Below are positions 33,865-43,028 of a stretch of 44,828 nt of DNA, piece by piece. The stretch covers positions 1 through 44,828 of the forward strand of contig JAQYWR010000057.1 of NCBI GenBank assembly GCA_029379225.1, in the 5' to 3' direction. Within the stretch, counting starts at the first letter, position 1. Every line of letters begins with the position of its first letter. Made by a program: the position numbers and the translations under genes. This DNA comes from Nostoc sp. S4 (GTDB taxonomy: Bacteria > Cyanobacteriota > Cyanobacteriia > Cyanobacteriales > Nostocaceae). The notes under the pieces were generated by a model. It saw nothing but the letters and a program-made list of their open reading frames with translations. It had not been told where the DNA came from and ran no database searches.

Positions 33865-34302
33865 ATGACTCTCACAAAAGCAAAGATAACTGCATCTGGC
33901 CAAACTTCACCCATAGAAAAAACCATGAAAACACTACTAAAAAGATCCACGTTACTTCTTGCTCTGACAACCTGTGTTTGGACTAATTTCTCCATAAGAG
34001 CCTCTGCTGATTCTACTGCTGACTTAATCCTAAGTATGAAATGCCGAGGTGGATACAATATCAATGTTTGGAAAAAGCATTCATCAGGCGAACTTCTCTA
34101 CCGCTCTACAAGTTCCCACGGTAATTTGAGTATAGACAGAGGAACTGCCAAAGCAACAGAAGGAGTTCGAGTGTATAAGTTTCAAAATGGCAATTATAAA
34201 TATTGGGTATGGGATGGCACACTCGATAGCCAGCAGTCTGGAACTTTAGAGGTATATAAAGACAATAATCTTCTAATGCAGCAGGCTTGTACGAAACTTT
34301 GA
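33865..34302 (+). CDS. Small secreted protein
   Basis: This protein of up to 145 residues was not recognised as a family. From the internal ATG at 33925 it has a clean signal peptide (MKTLLKRSTLLLALTT...IRASA). The mature part is rich in beta-type residues, with two cysteines, one near CRGGYNINVW and one in the QQACTKL end. It reads like a compact beta-sandwich with GNYKYWVWDGTLDSQQSGTLEVYKDN. AAGG seven bases before 33865 supports the longer start; the signal peptide supports the shorter one. It is divergent from the broken Crp-type gene. Confidence 0.65.
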   Translation: MTLTKAKITASGQTSPIEKTMKTLLKRSTLLLALTTCVWTNFSIRASADSTADLILSMKCRGGYNINVWKKHSSGELLYRSTSSHGNLSIDRGTAKATEGVRVYKFQNGNYKYWVWDGTLDSQQSGTLEVYKDNNLLMQQACTKL

Positions 34303-34346
34303 TGGCAAAGTAAATGCTACTTAATTCTACAGTCAAGATATTTATA

Positions 34347-34445
34347 GCAGGAGGCAGGGGGCAGAGGGCAGGAGGCAGGAGGTAAAAACCTTACTATTAG
34401 TGAGATTTATCGTTTCAAAATGTCCTAAAGGGTGTGACTACGGCT
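34347..34445. repeat. Direct repeat, copy 1
   Basis: This copy starts with a GCAGGAG heptamer tract and TAAAA.CTTACTATT. It ends with TCCTAAAGGGTGTGACTACG. The same order recurs at 34681-34773; the end segment of about 25 bases is identical. Confidence 0.7.
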
Positions 34446-34526
34446 ATATCTACTGGAGTTGTTCAACTGTAATTTACATCGTTCTTAAGATTGTTTTTCT
34501 ATAAGTAATGACACAGGTAAACGATT

Positions 34527-34661
34527 ATGCACGACTGTCCTTATTGCTCTTACCGATTACTACGGCACATCCAGCAGCATGAAATTTGCTGGTTCTGTTC
34601 CCACTGCCGGACAAAGGTGGCTGTCCTTTCTGAAGTAAAAGCACTTCAAAATATTACATAG
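34527..34661 (+). CDS. 44-residue zinc-ribbon protein
   Basis: The frame opens at an ATG and ends in TAG after 44 codons. It contains CPYC (residues 4-7), the segment RLLRHIQQHEI, and CSHC (24-27), with an extra Cys at 21. Two CxxC knuckles 16 residues apart form a plausible zinc ribbon. Very similar small proteins (CPxC...LLRHIRH...WFCxxC) are common in filamentous cyanobacteria, to the annotator's recollection. Function is unknown. The Shine-Dalgarno is weak. Confidence 0.65.
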   Translation: MHDCPYCSYRLLRHIQQHEICWFCSHCRTKVAVLSEVKALQNIT

Positions 34662-34680
34662 AGGAACTCCAAGAAATATG

Positions 34681-34773
34681 GCAGGAGGCAGAGGGCAGAA
34701 GGCACAAGGTAAAACTATTACTATTCCTAGCTTTTACGCTTGTCATTATGTCCTAAAGGGTGTGACTACGGCT
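34681..34773. repeat. Direct repeat, copy 2
   Basis: Second copy of the segment at 34347-34445, again beginning with a GCAGGAG tract and ending in the shared TCCTAAAGGGTGTGACTACG sequence. The two copies flank the zinc-ribbon gene in direct orientation. Confidence 0.7.
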
Positions 34774-35060
34774 GTAAATTATCGAGGAAGGCAGGAGTTA
34801 GGAGGCAGTCTTGATCGAACAAGTTTCACCGCCATGCATGAAAAAGGAATATCCCCTACACCCTATACCCCACACCCTACACCCTTTTTCAAGTCAGTTC
34901 TTGCTGGAGGGAAACTGACTGCTAACTCCTGCTGTGACCGTAGGGAACTTCGGTTTAAAACCCCGACCAAATTTTAAGAAAGGTCGCTCTAATTAAGGAG
35001 AGGTCTAAATCCGAATGGCACGCTTATTAATCGCAAAGCCCCGATCTAACTGGCTTTTTG

Positions 35061-35130
35061 AGTGTGGGGAGTGGGGAGTGTGGGGGGAAAGATTTCTTCT
35101 CCATCCTCCCACACCTCCCACACCCTGCCC
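35061..35130. repeat. G-rich tract followed by C-rich tract
   Basis: Tandem GTGGGGA-type units (35061-35086) are followed after about 20 bases by CTCCCACAC-type units (35105-35125) that are roughly complementary. The whole can fold into a large imperfect hairpin. No gene is visible. Confidence 0.5.
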
Positions 35131-35209
35131 TGACGAGGTTTCACATGAGTCTTAGTGCCATTCGTCTAAATCCTCTTGTTAATAAAACCTCCAGCATAGC
35201 TGCCTTGTA

Positions 35210-35235
35210 CCCCCTGCCTCCTTCAAGGCAGGGGG
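35210..35235. repeat. Perfect 10-bp GC-rich hairpin
   Basis: CCCCCTGCCT (35210-35219) pairs exactly with AGGCAGGGGG (35226-35235) around a 6-base loop. It has no T run and no gene close upstream, so it is listed as a repeat rather than a terminator. Confidence 0.55.
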
Positions 35236-35337
35236 GCAGTTCTTGCAGGGAGCAGGGAAAAAAATTAAAGAGCAATCATTTGTATCAGGCATTTCGTGAA
35301 ATAGTATAAGTTATATTTATCATTCACTAAATGATAA

Positions 35338-35383
35338 GAGCCAGTTGCTTGGCTGTCGGCAGAGCGCAAGGGCGCACTGGCTC
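35338..35383. repeat. Long-range 8-bp inverted repeat with structured loop
   Basis: GAGCCAGT (35338-35345) and ACTGGCTC (35376-35383) are exact reverse complements enclosing 30 GC-rich bases that include GCGCAAGGGCGC. The local GC content exceeds that of the surroundings. It may be a structured element or a chance fold. Confidence 0.35.
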
Positions 35384-35801
35384 GTGTTGACCATTGACGG
35401 TGAACAGTGGAATATTTTTTTATTTGTCAGTCCTTAAATGCTCAGTTAAATTTCTTTCAAACAGAACGTTTTAGTTTCAAATTCGTAAAACCAGAAGTAA
35501 TCATGTCTGACGTTGAGATGGCAACGGTCTTCGGCAACTAAGTTGGAGTTCGAGGGCAGTTGCTACACAGGAATAAAACTACTTCTAAAAGATTGTGGCA
35601 ACAATCTCTTCATAGAAAATTCACAATCTTGGATGTTTTTATATCAAATCAATATTTATTTTTCTTAGCAAAGCCAGATTTTTCAAAATTGTCTTGGCCG
35701 ATTATGAAAACTGAGGAAAAGTTTTCTAATACCCAATAGGCAGGTCGTTGGATAAATCCCTGGCGATCGCATTTTATATGTTATAAAGCTCAGAGAAATT
35801 T

Positions 35802-38357
35802 ATGTTAGGCGGAAACTACTCAATGGAACCAGATAAACTGGCCAGTTTTAAAGAGTACGGTGAATTCATCCTCCGGAAGATAGATTCTGTACCCCAATAC
35901 CCTTCAAAACAAGAAGATTGGGTTCCGGCTAGCCTTGATGACTGTCTCCGTCGTCTTTTAGAAGCTGCCGAAAAAACTGTAAATCTTGCTACTTCGCCTG
36001 TGAAAATTGGTGTGATGGGAGAGTTTAGCAGCGGCAAAACTTTACTTTTAGGCAGCTTGATTGGATATGCAGATGCTTTACCAGTAAGTGAAAACCCGAC
36101 TACAGGTAATGTTACCGCCCTTCACATTATACCCCAAGATGACTTTGCAACAACTCAACTCAGCAATTTTACAGTAGAATATCTTTCCCATGAAGGGGTA
36201 CATGAGTGTCTGCGCTTCATGCTGGGGGAAGCCAATAAGCGGACAACAGCAGCAGGACTTCCAGCTATACCAGTGTCAAAGCTCAACTCTGGCAAAGATA
36301 TTATTGATTGGTGTGAGGAAGCATGGAACAGTTCTAACAATTTAGAATTACGGTATTTACTTAGAGAGTTAGTATTATTCCTGCGGGCTTATCAAGCTTA
36401 TGGGGAAGTGATGTGTGGTGGACGCTACCAGATTGATGCTACCACTGCTCGTGAAGGGCTACAGCTAGTGGAACAACCAATGGCCATCCAAACTCTCAGC
36501 TTTGAAGATTTACCGCCAGCGCATATCCGATTACCGAGTCCACCCCAGAGGTTACCAACAAAATTATTACAAAATAGCTTTCCACTGATTCGCCGCGTAG
36601 ATATTGATGTCAAAATATCACGGGAAATTTGGGATGTTACGGGTGCTGCTAAATTTATTCTAATTGATTTTCCGGGATTGGGAGCTGCTAATTCCGGGGC
36701 TAGAGATACCTTCTTGTCGCTGCGAGAATTGGCAGAAGTACAGACTATTTTGGTATTACTAAATGGTAAATCTCCGGGAAGCGATCGCGCTAATAAAATC
36801 TTTACCATGATGCAGCAGCAGCGACCTGGACAAGACCTGAAAGATTTAATTCTTGTCGGTGTAGGTCGCTTCGATCAACTGCCTTTAGAAAGTGAGGGAG
36901 GTGAAAGAGAACTCGACCAATTGACTGAAGATAGGGATTTGCACGAGGATATTGTTTTCCAAAAACTCAAAGTTCTGCAAACCACTATTGAGGGTGCAGA
37001 GGCGTTTACAACTCAAAAAGACCGCATTGTTTTACTGTCGCCACTCTTAGGACTGGCGGATTTAGCAAAACGTTCGAGTAAAGTCAAAGCAGGTTCACCA
37101 GAGTTTTTAACTAACTTAGATTATCCTGATTATTTAGACAGGTCTAAACGCCTACAAGATAAATGGGCACGCTTAAGTCAACGGCTGTTAGAATCTGACA
37201 CTCGCAGCTATTTGGGCAGACAATTAGGTTACTTTGCTCAAGATGGTAGTCTTGCCAAGTTACGCGAATTGATTCAAAACCACGTCAATACTCATGGTTT
37301 AAAGCAATTGTATGAAGACACTAAAAGAGCTGCCGATGTTGTGAGTCAACAGCAAGATCATTTGAAAGATATTATAGATGAAATTCACGAGCAAGGCATT
37401 CCCACGGCAGACAGTCCTGCTTTTATTGAGTTGCGTTTTGTAGTGGAAACTTTAGATAAAATATACAGGAATTTCCAAAAAGATTTAGGTAAAGAACCAC
37501 TTAAAGACCGGCGTGATGTTGTTGTCAGCGATATCGTTAAAGACGAACTTACCTTTAAAATACTTAATTGGAACCAGTGGACTTTATTATTTAATAAAGT
37601 CAGTAATGGTACTATTGCCCTCGCTGAATCCAAAGGTGCGGCTGGCAAATTATTTGATAGAGGAAACCGCTTCAATACTTCTTTACCTACCAAGAGTGAT
37701 GATTTTTATTCAATATTTGAAAGAACCGTTAAAGAAGTAGAAGAATTTGCTCGGGATCGCATTCGTCAGGCTGTAGGAGATTTGTTAAATCAATTGTCAA
37801 ATCAAGTAGCTCCAGAACGCGACCAATTAAAAGTAATTCTCTATCCAGAAATGGAACAAGAAATTGAATCAAAATTTGGTGTGGAAGAAGCCGACCTTTT
37901 TTATAAATTATTACTAGGATGCGACCCTAACGAATGGAAAGAAGCAATTATTTCAGAAATTACTAACAAAGACAAATCCGTTGCACCGGAAATTATTTTT
38001 CCCTTAGCGCGTCAAGACGAGAAACATCACGTTGGTCAAATCTTTGACTGGGCACCAGAAAAAAGCCAAGGTTTACCCAGATCCACCAACCACCAACTTT
38101 TAGTACTGCGACTGCGAGATGAAATTACTGCTAGCGCTAGCCTTCATCTTGTGCAGTATGTTAGTGAAGTAAATCAGCAAATTAATTTTGAACTAGAAGG
38201 CATTTTGGATCAAATTATTCCGAGTCTGCAAAACCTTTCTAAAAAAGAAGCATTACTGAGGTATTTAACGGCTGGTGACTTACCATCTGAGATAGCAGTT
38301 CCTACTTGGTTGCAGATTCTTTCAGACATCGCCGCCGTTTCTTATTTAGATGTTTGA
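35802..38357 (+). CDS. Dynamin-like GTPase (SrfC-like)
   Basis: This 851-residue protein has a GTPase domain in its first half. The P-loop is GEFSSGKT (73-80), the G2 threonine region NPTTGNVT is at 98-105, G3 is DFPGLG (289-294), and a degenerate G4 is GRFD (355-358) in place of NKxD. A long insert separates G2 and G3. The second half is helical (GLKQLYEDTKRAADVVSQQQDHLKDIIDEI and later segments), as in dynamin stalks. Dynamin-like proteins remodel or tether membranes. Bacterial SrfC (putative virulence factor family) has this size and architecture and is encoded with an Hsp70-like SrfB, the same arrangement as here. The start may be 35802 or the ATG at 35823 (MEPDKLAS); both have weak ribosome sites. 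Confidence 0.85.
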   Translation: MLGGNYSMEPDKLASFKEYGEFILRKIDSVPQYPSKQEDWVPASLDDCLRRLLEAAEKTVNLATSPVKIGVMGEFSSGKTLLLGSLIGYADALPVSENPTTGNVTALHIIPQDDFATTQLSNFTVEYLSHEGVHECLRFMLGEANKRTTAAGLPAIPVSKLNSGKDIIDWCEEAWNSSNNLELRYLLRELVLFLRAYQAYGEVMCGGRYQIDATTAREGLQLVEQPMAIQTLSFEDLPPAHIRLPSPPQRLPTKLLQNSFPLIRRVDIDVKISREIWDVTGAAKFILIDFPGLGAANSGARDTFLSLRELAEVQTILVLLNGKSPGSDRANKIFTMMQQQRPGQDLKDLILVGVGRFDQLPLESEGGERELDQLTEDRDLHEDIVFQKLKVLQTTIEGAEAFTTQKDRIVLLSPLLGLADLAKRSSKVKAGSPEFLTNLDYPDYLDRSKRLQDKWARLSQRLLESDTRSYLGRQLGYFAQDGSLAKLRELIQNHVNTHGLKQLYEDTKRAADVVSQQQDHLKDIIDEIHEQGIPTADSPAFIELRFVVETLDKIYRNFQKDLGKEPLKDRRDVVVSDIVKDELTFKILNWNQWTLLFNKVSNGTIALAESKGAAGKLFDRGNRFNTSLPTKSDDFYSIFERTVKEVEEFARDRIRQAVGDLLNQLSNQVAPERDQLKVILYPEMEQEIESKFGVEEADLFYKLLLGCDPNEWKEAIISEITNKDKSVAPEIIFPLARQDEKHHVGQIFDWAPEKSQGLPRSTNHQLLVLRLRDEITASASLHLVQYVSEVNQQINFELEGILDQIIPSLQNLSKKEALLRYLTAGDLPSEIAVPTWLQILSDIAAVSYLDV

Positions 38358-38479
38358 CGTGTAAAAAGTTTCATTGATTTGGAATAGGTAGTTTATTTCT
38401 GCACCCACTGTACTAGGTTGGGCTACGACTACGCCCTAAATAACAAAGTTAGCGTTCAACAGAACAATTTTATACAATA

Positions 38480-41449
38480 ATGAACCTTTTTCAATTGAAC
38501 AACTATACTGAGAAACCAAACGAGAAGCAACAAAAAAGATTTCCGGGATGGTTTGCATTAGATTTTGGTACGTCAAATTCTACAGTTACACTTTTCGATC
38601 CTATCGAAGTACCAATCGCCGAAATTTTACCCAAAGAACAAGAAATACGATTGCGCGATCGCTTGTCGCAATGGCTCAGTTCTCCTGCTGCTATAGCTTT
38701 ACCAGATGTCAGTAATGAGGATTGGGAAAAGTTTATTCTCGAAATAAGCAAAAATCTGGAAATAGAACCAAGAAAATTAAGTGAAGTTTTTGAAACTGAT
38801 AACAAAGAGCGATTTTTAGAAGCAATTCGCCAGATTGAACTTTGTTTAGGAAATAGTGAAAGATTCCGTCGGGCTGTGAGCAAAAAACTTTATCAAATCT
38901 ATCATGAGGTGTTCCGGGTTCCTACTTTAGAATCGCAAAATCTGATTCCAGTTGTGTTAGATATCGACCGCCGGGAAACAGAAATTCCTAGCGAGTCAGA
39001 AATTTCTCATTTACCCGAATTGCAACTGCGGATGGGTAGGGAAGCTAGAGATAATAGAAAAAAAGCGATCGCCCAAGGTACAAGCGGTACTTTAAAGGAA
39101 ATCATTAGCAGGTTTCACCATTCACCCAAACGCTATTTTGGTCAGGAGCGATCGTTTTCAGTTATTTTGGATGGTCAGGAAGAAACAATTACCGCCAAAC
39201 AACTAATTCAATCTGCTTGGGCACATTTAATCAAGTTAACTGAAGACTACCGCCAACGAGCGCAACGCAGGTTTTCAGAAGGAAATTTGTTGACAGCAGT
39301 TGTTACCTACCCAACAGTCGCTCCGCCTGTTGTTCGCAAGGAAGTTAAAGAATTAGTTGAGCAGTTGGCGATTGATGATGTCCAAACTGCTTATGATGAA
39401 GCTGTTTCTGTGGCGATATTCTTTTTGTGGCGAGAATTTGGCGGGAATTTAAATATTGGTATTGAATCATTTAAAACTCGTTGTCGCCAAACTGGAAATA
39501 AATGGTCGCAAAATGTCCTCGTTTTAGATATCGGCGGCGGTACCACAGACTTAGCTTTGATTGAGTTAACTTTGTCAGATCAAACCCCAGCTTTTGCTGG
39601 TTATGAAGACCGAGGTTTGGGAGGACGTTATTATAAACTGACTCCAAAACTATTAGGTTCATCTGGTCATTTACAGTTAGGTGGTGAATTAATTACACTG
39701 CGAATATTTCGACTATTGAAAGTGGCGATCGCTGACTTTTTATTAACAGCAGTCAGTACAGGTAACATCGAAAGCGAAAAACTAGAAGATTTAATTAACT
39801 CTGAATTAAACGAGCGTTTCTTAGAACAAGGCAAATTCAAAACTGGTAATCTTTTAAAATGTCTGGATAAGGAAAATCCCGAAGGTGATATAGCTTATAA
39901 AGATGCTCTAGATATTGCCGAAAAAGTATTGCCCACTCGTTGGCAACAAGCACCCCAACGCCTACAAACATTTTATCTTCTGTGGGATTATGCTGAAGCA
40001 GCTAAATTGAAACTTGGGCAAAAACCACCGACTGATGATTCTCTATTAACCTTTACACTTTCCGAACAAGAAATTTCCGAACTCCTTAGCCAAAGCGCTG
40101 TTAAATTGCAAGTCAAAGACCCAAATAACATCTGTCTCACCTTGGATAATCAGCAATTTGAACGAGCCGCAGTTTCCGGAATTCAAGAAGCGATCGGGAT
40201 TGCTAAAGGATTGATGGAAAGCCGTTTGCGTCCCGATAATCTTACTAACGATTCTTGGAATTCGCAAAAAGTTGATTGGTTAATTTTGTCTGGTAAAACT
40301 TGTAATCTTGACTTAGTACAGCGCCAAATCTATCAGGAATTTAGTAAGTCTCCATATTTTGTCTGGAATCCAGAACGGATTACTTTTGTTCTGGAATTTA
40401 CCAAATTAGCCACTTCTGCTGGTGCTTGCTATGCTGAAAAATTACGAAGATTGAGATTCGACCCCGAAGAATCTAAAACTTTACTACGTAAAGGAGCTAA
40501 TCAGCTAGAAATTGATGTCAAAAACTTGTTTTATTATTTGCCCTGCAACTTCAAACGCAAAACCCAAAGCAACGATTTATTGACTATCTTCAGAGCCGGT
40601 CAAGAACTTTATCAACTAGCATCTTGTGAAACTGTCGCCAAAGTTCGTACTCATTGGCAAGGGATACAATTAACTAATATTATCTACCGCCAAGATTACG
40701 AAGAAGGAGATTTACGACTTTGGGGTAGCTTCGACGGCAAAAACCTGATGAATAAATTAGGAATACAAGAAGCAGAGTTTATCAAAAAAATCAAAATCCA
40801 GTTTGAAATTGACCAAAGCCTCGAATTTAGGGTGTTACTTTGTCAGGGAAATCCTCATTATTTAATTGATATTCCTGGGATTGATTTGGGAGCGGTAGTT
40901 TCAGAAACCTCAGTGTTATTTGCAGACGGTAAATTGAAGTGGAATATCGCTGTAGAACACCCGCATAAAGACTTAAGCGATGGCGATATTGCTGTTAATG
41001 TTATCGAGTCTGCAACTGTGGATCAACCAGATGCTTATCATCTAGTATTTGAAGTTGCAAATGACGCTCAATTGTTCCAAAAATTTCATTATTTGCGCGA
41101 TGGTGTCACACAACCAGGAATCGGATTAATTAGTAATCCCTTACCTCCCTTCCCGAAAACTGGACAGCACACCTTTTATATTTATCAAACAGACGCCGAA
41201 ACCCAAATCAAAAAATGGATACGAATTGGCGCACTCAGTAAACCAGACATCACAACAGATTACCCTTGTCAATATCGTGTGACTCTCGACAATCAAGGTA
41301 TTTTACGGATGCATGCGGGTGAAGTGCCTTATTGGACATCCACAAATCAAGAATCTCTCAAACAAGAAGGATGCGTTTATGTTGCTGAATTAGAATTACA
41401 ACCTAATGAAGTTGATAAAGAACGCGATCCATTTTGCGGTATACATTAG
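38480..41449 (+). CDS. Large Hsp70/actin-fold ATPase (SrfB-like)
   Basis: This 989-residue protein has the actin/Hsp70-type phosphate-1 loop LDFGTSNSTVTLF (27-39) and phosphate-2 loop DIGGGTTD (350-357). A later LILSGKTCNL segment fits the adenosine loop. A big helical insert lies between the first two motifs (about 50-240). The last 300 residues are strand-rich (for example QFEIDQSLEFRVLLCQGNPHYLIDIPG). Length and partner match the SrfB family of enterobacterial srf operons. It probably couples ATP hydrolysis to binding of a partner, perhaps the adjacent GTPase. It lies 122 bases after the GTPase gene on the same strand. No good Shine-Dalgarno precedes the ATG. Confidence 0.82.
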   Translation: MNLFQLNNYTEKPNEKQQKRFPGWFALDFGTSNSTVTLFDPIEVPIAEILPKEQEIRLRDRLSQWLSSPAAIALPDVSNEDWEKFILEISKNLEIEPRKLSEVFETDNKERFLEAIRQIELCLGNSERFRRAVSKKLYQIYHEVFRVPTLESQNLIPVVLDIDRRETEIPSESEISHLPELQLRMGREARDNRKKAIAQGTSGTLKEIISRFHHSPKRYFGQERSFSVILDGQEETITAKQLIQSAWAHLIKLTEDYRQRAQRRFSEGNLLTAVVTYPTVAPPVVRKEVKELVEQLAIDDVQTAYDEAVSVAIFFLWREFGGNLNIGIESFKTRCRQTGNKWSQNVLVLDIGGGTTDLALIELTLSDQTPAFAGYEDRGLGGRYYKLTPKLLGSSGHLQLGGELITLRIFRLLKVAIADFLLTAVSTGNIESEKLEDLINSELNERFLEQGKFKTGNLLKCLDKENPEGDIAYKDALDIAEKVLPTRWQQAPQRLQTFYLLWDYAEAAKLKLGQKPPTDDSLLTFTLSEQEISELLSQSAVKLQVKDPNNICLTLDNQQFERAAVSGIQEAIGIAKGLMESRLRPDNLTNDSWNSQKVDWLILSGKTCNLDLVQRQIYQEFSKSPYFVWNPERITFVLEFTKLATSAGACYAEKLRRLRFDPEESKTLLRKGANQLEIDVKNLFYYLPCNFKRKTQSNDLLTIFRAGQELYQLASCETVAKVRTHWQGIQLTNIIYRQDYEEGDLRLWGSFDGKNLMNKLGIQEAEFIKKIKIQFEIDQSLEFRVLLCQGNPHYLIDIPGIDLGAVVSETSVLFADGKLKWNIAVEHPHKDLSDGDIAVNVIESATVDQPDAYHLVFEVANDAQLFQKFHYLRDGVTQPGIGLISNPLPPFPKTGQHTFYIYQTDAETQIKKWIRIGALSKPDITTDYPCQYRVTLDNQGILRMHAGEVPYWTSTNQESLKQEGCVYVAELELQPNEVDKERDPFCGIH

Positions 41450-41550
41450 AACTGCTTCACGCAAAGGCGCAAAGGTTTTCTTAACCTGTTGCGTCTTAAT
41501 GGGACTTAGGCAATCATTCTGCCGTTGCTTCAGTAAAAGAATAATTTAAA

Positions 41551-41658
41551 GCTAAATACTTGAAGTCGCAAAAACTAGAGCTAAAGCAACTAAAAGCGAT
41601 ACTTGAGAAAGTAAATGAAATCTCATTAGATTTACTATCAAAAAGTAGTAGCGTTTAG
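41551..41658 (+). pseudogene. Possible coding remnant
   Basis: A 35-codon open stretch ending in TAG reads AKYLKSQKLELKQLKAILEK then VNEISLDLL, which looks like an amphipathic helix from a real protein. There is no ATG or Shine-Dalgarno. The surrounding 293-base gap otherwise holds only a short CGCAAAGG direct repeat near 41460 and a Shine-Dalgarno at about 41703 that leads to the next gene. Confidence 0.25.
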
Positions 41659-41742
41659 CAAATGCGCTCTCTTTTTGAGCAAAAATTGATAAAGTTATTC
41701 CAAGGAGAAAATATGTAAAATGAATAGAATTGACATAAACGC

Positions 41743-42375
41743 ATGAGTAACAACACTGTGAGAAACGATCTCATGATAGACAAATTAGCCCAGACTGAAT
41801 ATCCAATTGAAGATTTGTTGCGTCAACGCTGGAGTCCTCTAGCTTTTTCAGAGCGGATGGTTGAACCAGAAAAGTTACACAGTGTCTTAGAAGCAGCACG
41901 CTGGGCGGCTTCTTCTTTCAATGAGCAACCGTGGAGCTTTATTATTGCAACTTCAGACAATCAAACTGAATTTGAGCGTTTACTGAGTGTTCTTGCAGAG
42001 GGGAACCAAGAGTGGGCGCGGAATGCTCCCATACTAATGCTCTCAGTCGCAAAACTGCATTTTGAGCGTAATGGAAAGCAAAACCGCCACGCTTTTCACG
42101 ATGTTGGCGCAGCATCTGCCACCTTAGCGATTCAAGCAGCCGCAGTAGGGTTATTTATTCACCAAATGGCTGGATTTGATGTTGTCAAAGCCCAAGAGAT
42201 TTACAGTATTCCTTCAGGTTATGAGCCAGTCGCGGCGATCGCCTTGGGTTACATCGGAGATCCACAAACTCTGTCTGAAAAGTTGCTGCAACGAGAGAAA
42301 GCCCTGCGTACCCGCAAGCCCTTAGAAGAATTTGTGTTTTCTGGCAGTTGGAACCAAACTTTCCCACTGGCATAG
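41743..42375 (+). CDS. Nitroreductase family protein
   Basis: This 210-residue protein has LLRQRWSPLAFSERMV (about 24-39, FMN binding), AARWAASSFNEQPWSFI (51-67), HDVGAASATLAIQAAAVG and AIALGYIGDP. It is of the FMN-dependent nitroreductase type but belongs to a different subgroup from the one at 17127-17777. AAGGAG at 41702 is followed by ATGTAA (start then stop). A nine-codon frame from 41720 then ends in a TGA overlapping this ATG. The true start may be this ATG by coupling, or the ATG at 41773 (MIDKLAQ), which gives the usual family length. Confidence 0.85.
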   Translation: MSNNTVRNDLMIDKLAQTEYPIEDLLRQRWSPLAFSERMVEPEKLHSVLEAARWAASSFNEQPWSFIIATSDNQTEFERLLSVLAEGNQEWARNAPILMLSVAKLHFERNGKQNRHAFHDVGAASATLAIQAAAVGLFIHQMAGFDVVKAQEIYSIPSGYEPVAAIALGYIGDPQTLSEKLLQREKALRTRKPLEEFVFSGSWNQTFPLA

Positions 42376-42619
42376 AATTGCACGCTCGGAAAGATGAAAC
42401 CCTTGCTAGGGAGCTTGTGTAGGGGTGTGGGGTGTAGGCAAAAACTATAACGCGAAGAATGATTACTCTAGAAGCGTGCAAATAACGAAGCGATGTGCGT
42501 ACTGCTCCGCTTGGCTAACCCGTTCCCACTGATCCCGCTCCACTAACAACAGTCGGGGGTGTAACAAATTCTCGCCCTTAGTCCTAATAAATGCACAAGT
42601 ATAAACAAGGAAATCTTAG

Positions 42620-42922
42620 ATGCCTCTAATTCAACATATAGTTTTGTTAAAATTTAAACCACAAACCCCTGCTGAAAAGATTGCAGATATATTTAGACAT
42701 CTCCAAGAAATCACGAAATTGATTCCTGGTATCACCTACTTTACAGGTGGTACATATTCCAGTAACGAAGGCTTAAATCAAGGTTATACGCACGGATTTT
42801 TAATGACTTTTGAGAGCACTGCTGCCCGGGATGCCTATTTACCCCATCCTATTCATGAAAAAGTCAAAGTTGAAATTTTATCATGTGTTGATGATGTCAT
42901 CGCATTCGATCTTGAAGGTTGA
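42620..42922 (+). CDS. Dabb-domain (stress-responsive A/B barrel) protein
   Basis: This 100-residue protein starts IQHIVLLKFKPQTPAEKI and contains LIPGITYFTGG and THGFLMTFES, ending HEKVKVEILSCVDDVIAFDL. This is the dimeric alpha-beta barrel (Dabb) fold. Members serve as small enzymes or stress-induced proteins. AAGGA lies about nine bases before the ATG. The 244-base gap upstream holds a G-rich GTGTAGGGGTGTGGGGTGTAGG tract near 42417-42438 and no gene. Confidence 0.85.
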   Translation: MPLIQHIVLLKFKPQTPAEKIADIFRHLQEITKLIPGITYFTGGTYSSNEGLNQGYTHGFLMTFESTAARDAYLPHPIHEKVKVEILSCVDDVIAFDLEG

Positions 42923-42964
42923 ACTACTCACATATTACAAAAAAGCAAGTCTGTGCAATTAAGT

Positions 42965-43020
42965 GTGAGATAGAAAAAAGGGTCTTTCTCTCCGTGCCTC
43001 TGCGTGAGATAGAAAAAAGG
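42965..43020. repeat. 17-bp direct repeat overlapping a ribosome binding site
   Basis: GTGAGATAGAAAAAAGG occurs at 42965-42981 and again at 43004-43020, 39 bases apart. The second copy ends in the AAGG that serves the gene starting at 43029. The sequence between (CTCTCCGTGCCTCTGCG) resembles a dispersed cyanobacterial repeat. Confidence 0.65.
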
Positions 43021-43028
43021 TAATATTA

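Larger units (their letters stand above)
34303..35801. other. Repeat-rich, nearly gene-free region
   Basis: About 1.5 kb holds one small zinc-ribbon gene (34527-34661), a duplicated segment of about 95 bases, several G-rich or C-rich heptamer-like tracts (34347-34382, 34850-34884, 35061-35130) and two hairpins (35210-35235, 35338-35383). Longer open frames here consist of repeats and are not believed. Confidence 0.6.

Noticed and set aside
34678..34977. 99-codon frame
   Set aside because: It consists of the GCAGGAG and CACCCTA tracts and the direct repeat, and its sequence has no protein-like character.
35058..35309. 83-codon frame
   Set aside because: It is built from G-rich and C-rich tracts and the GC hairpin, with no ribosome site.
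42185..42481. 98-codon minus-strand frame over the end of the nitroreductase
   Set aside because: It overlaps a well-supported gene and extends into a G-rich repeat; no Shine-Dalgarno.
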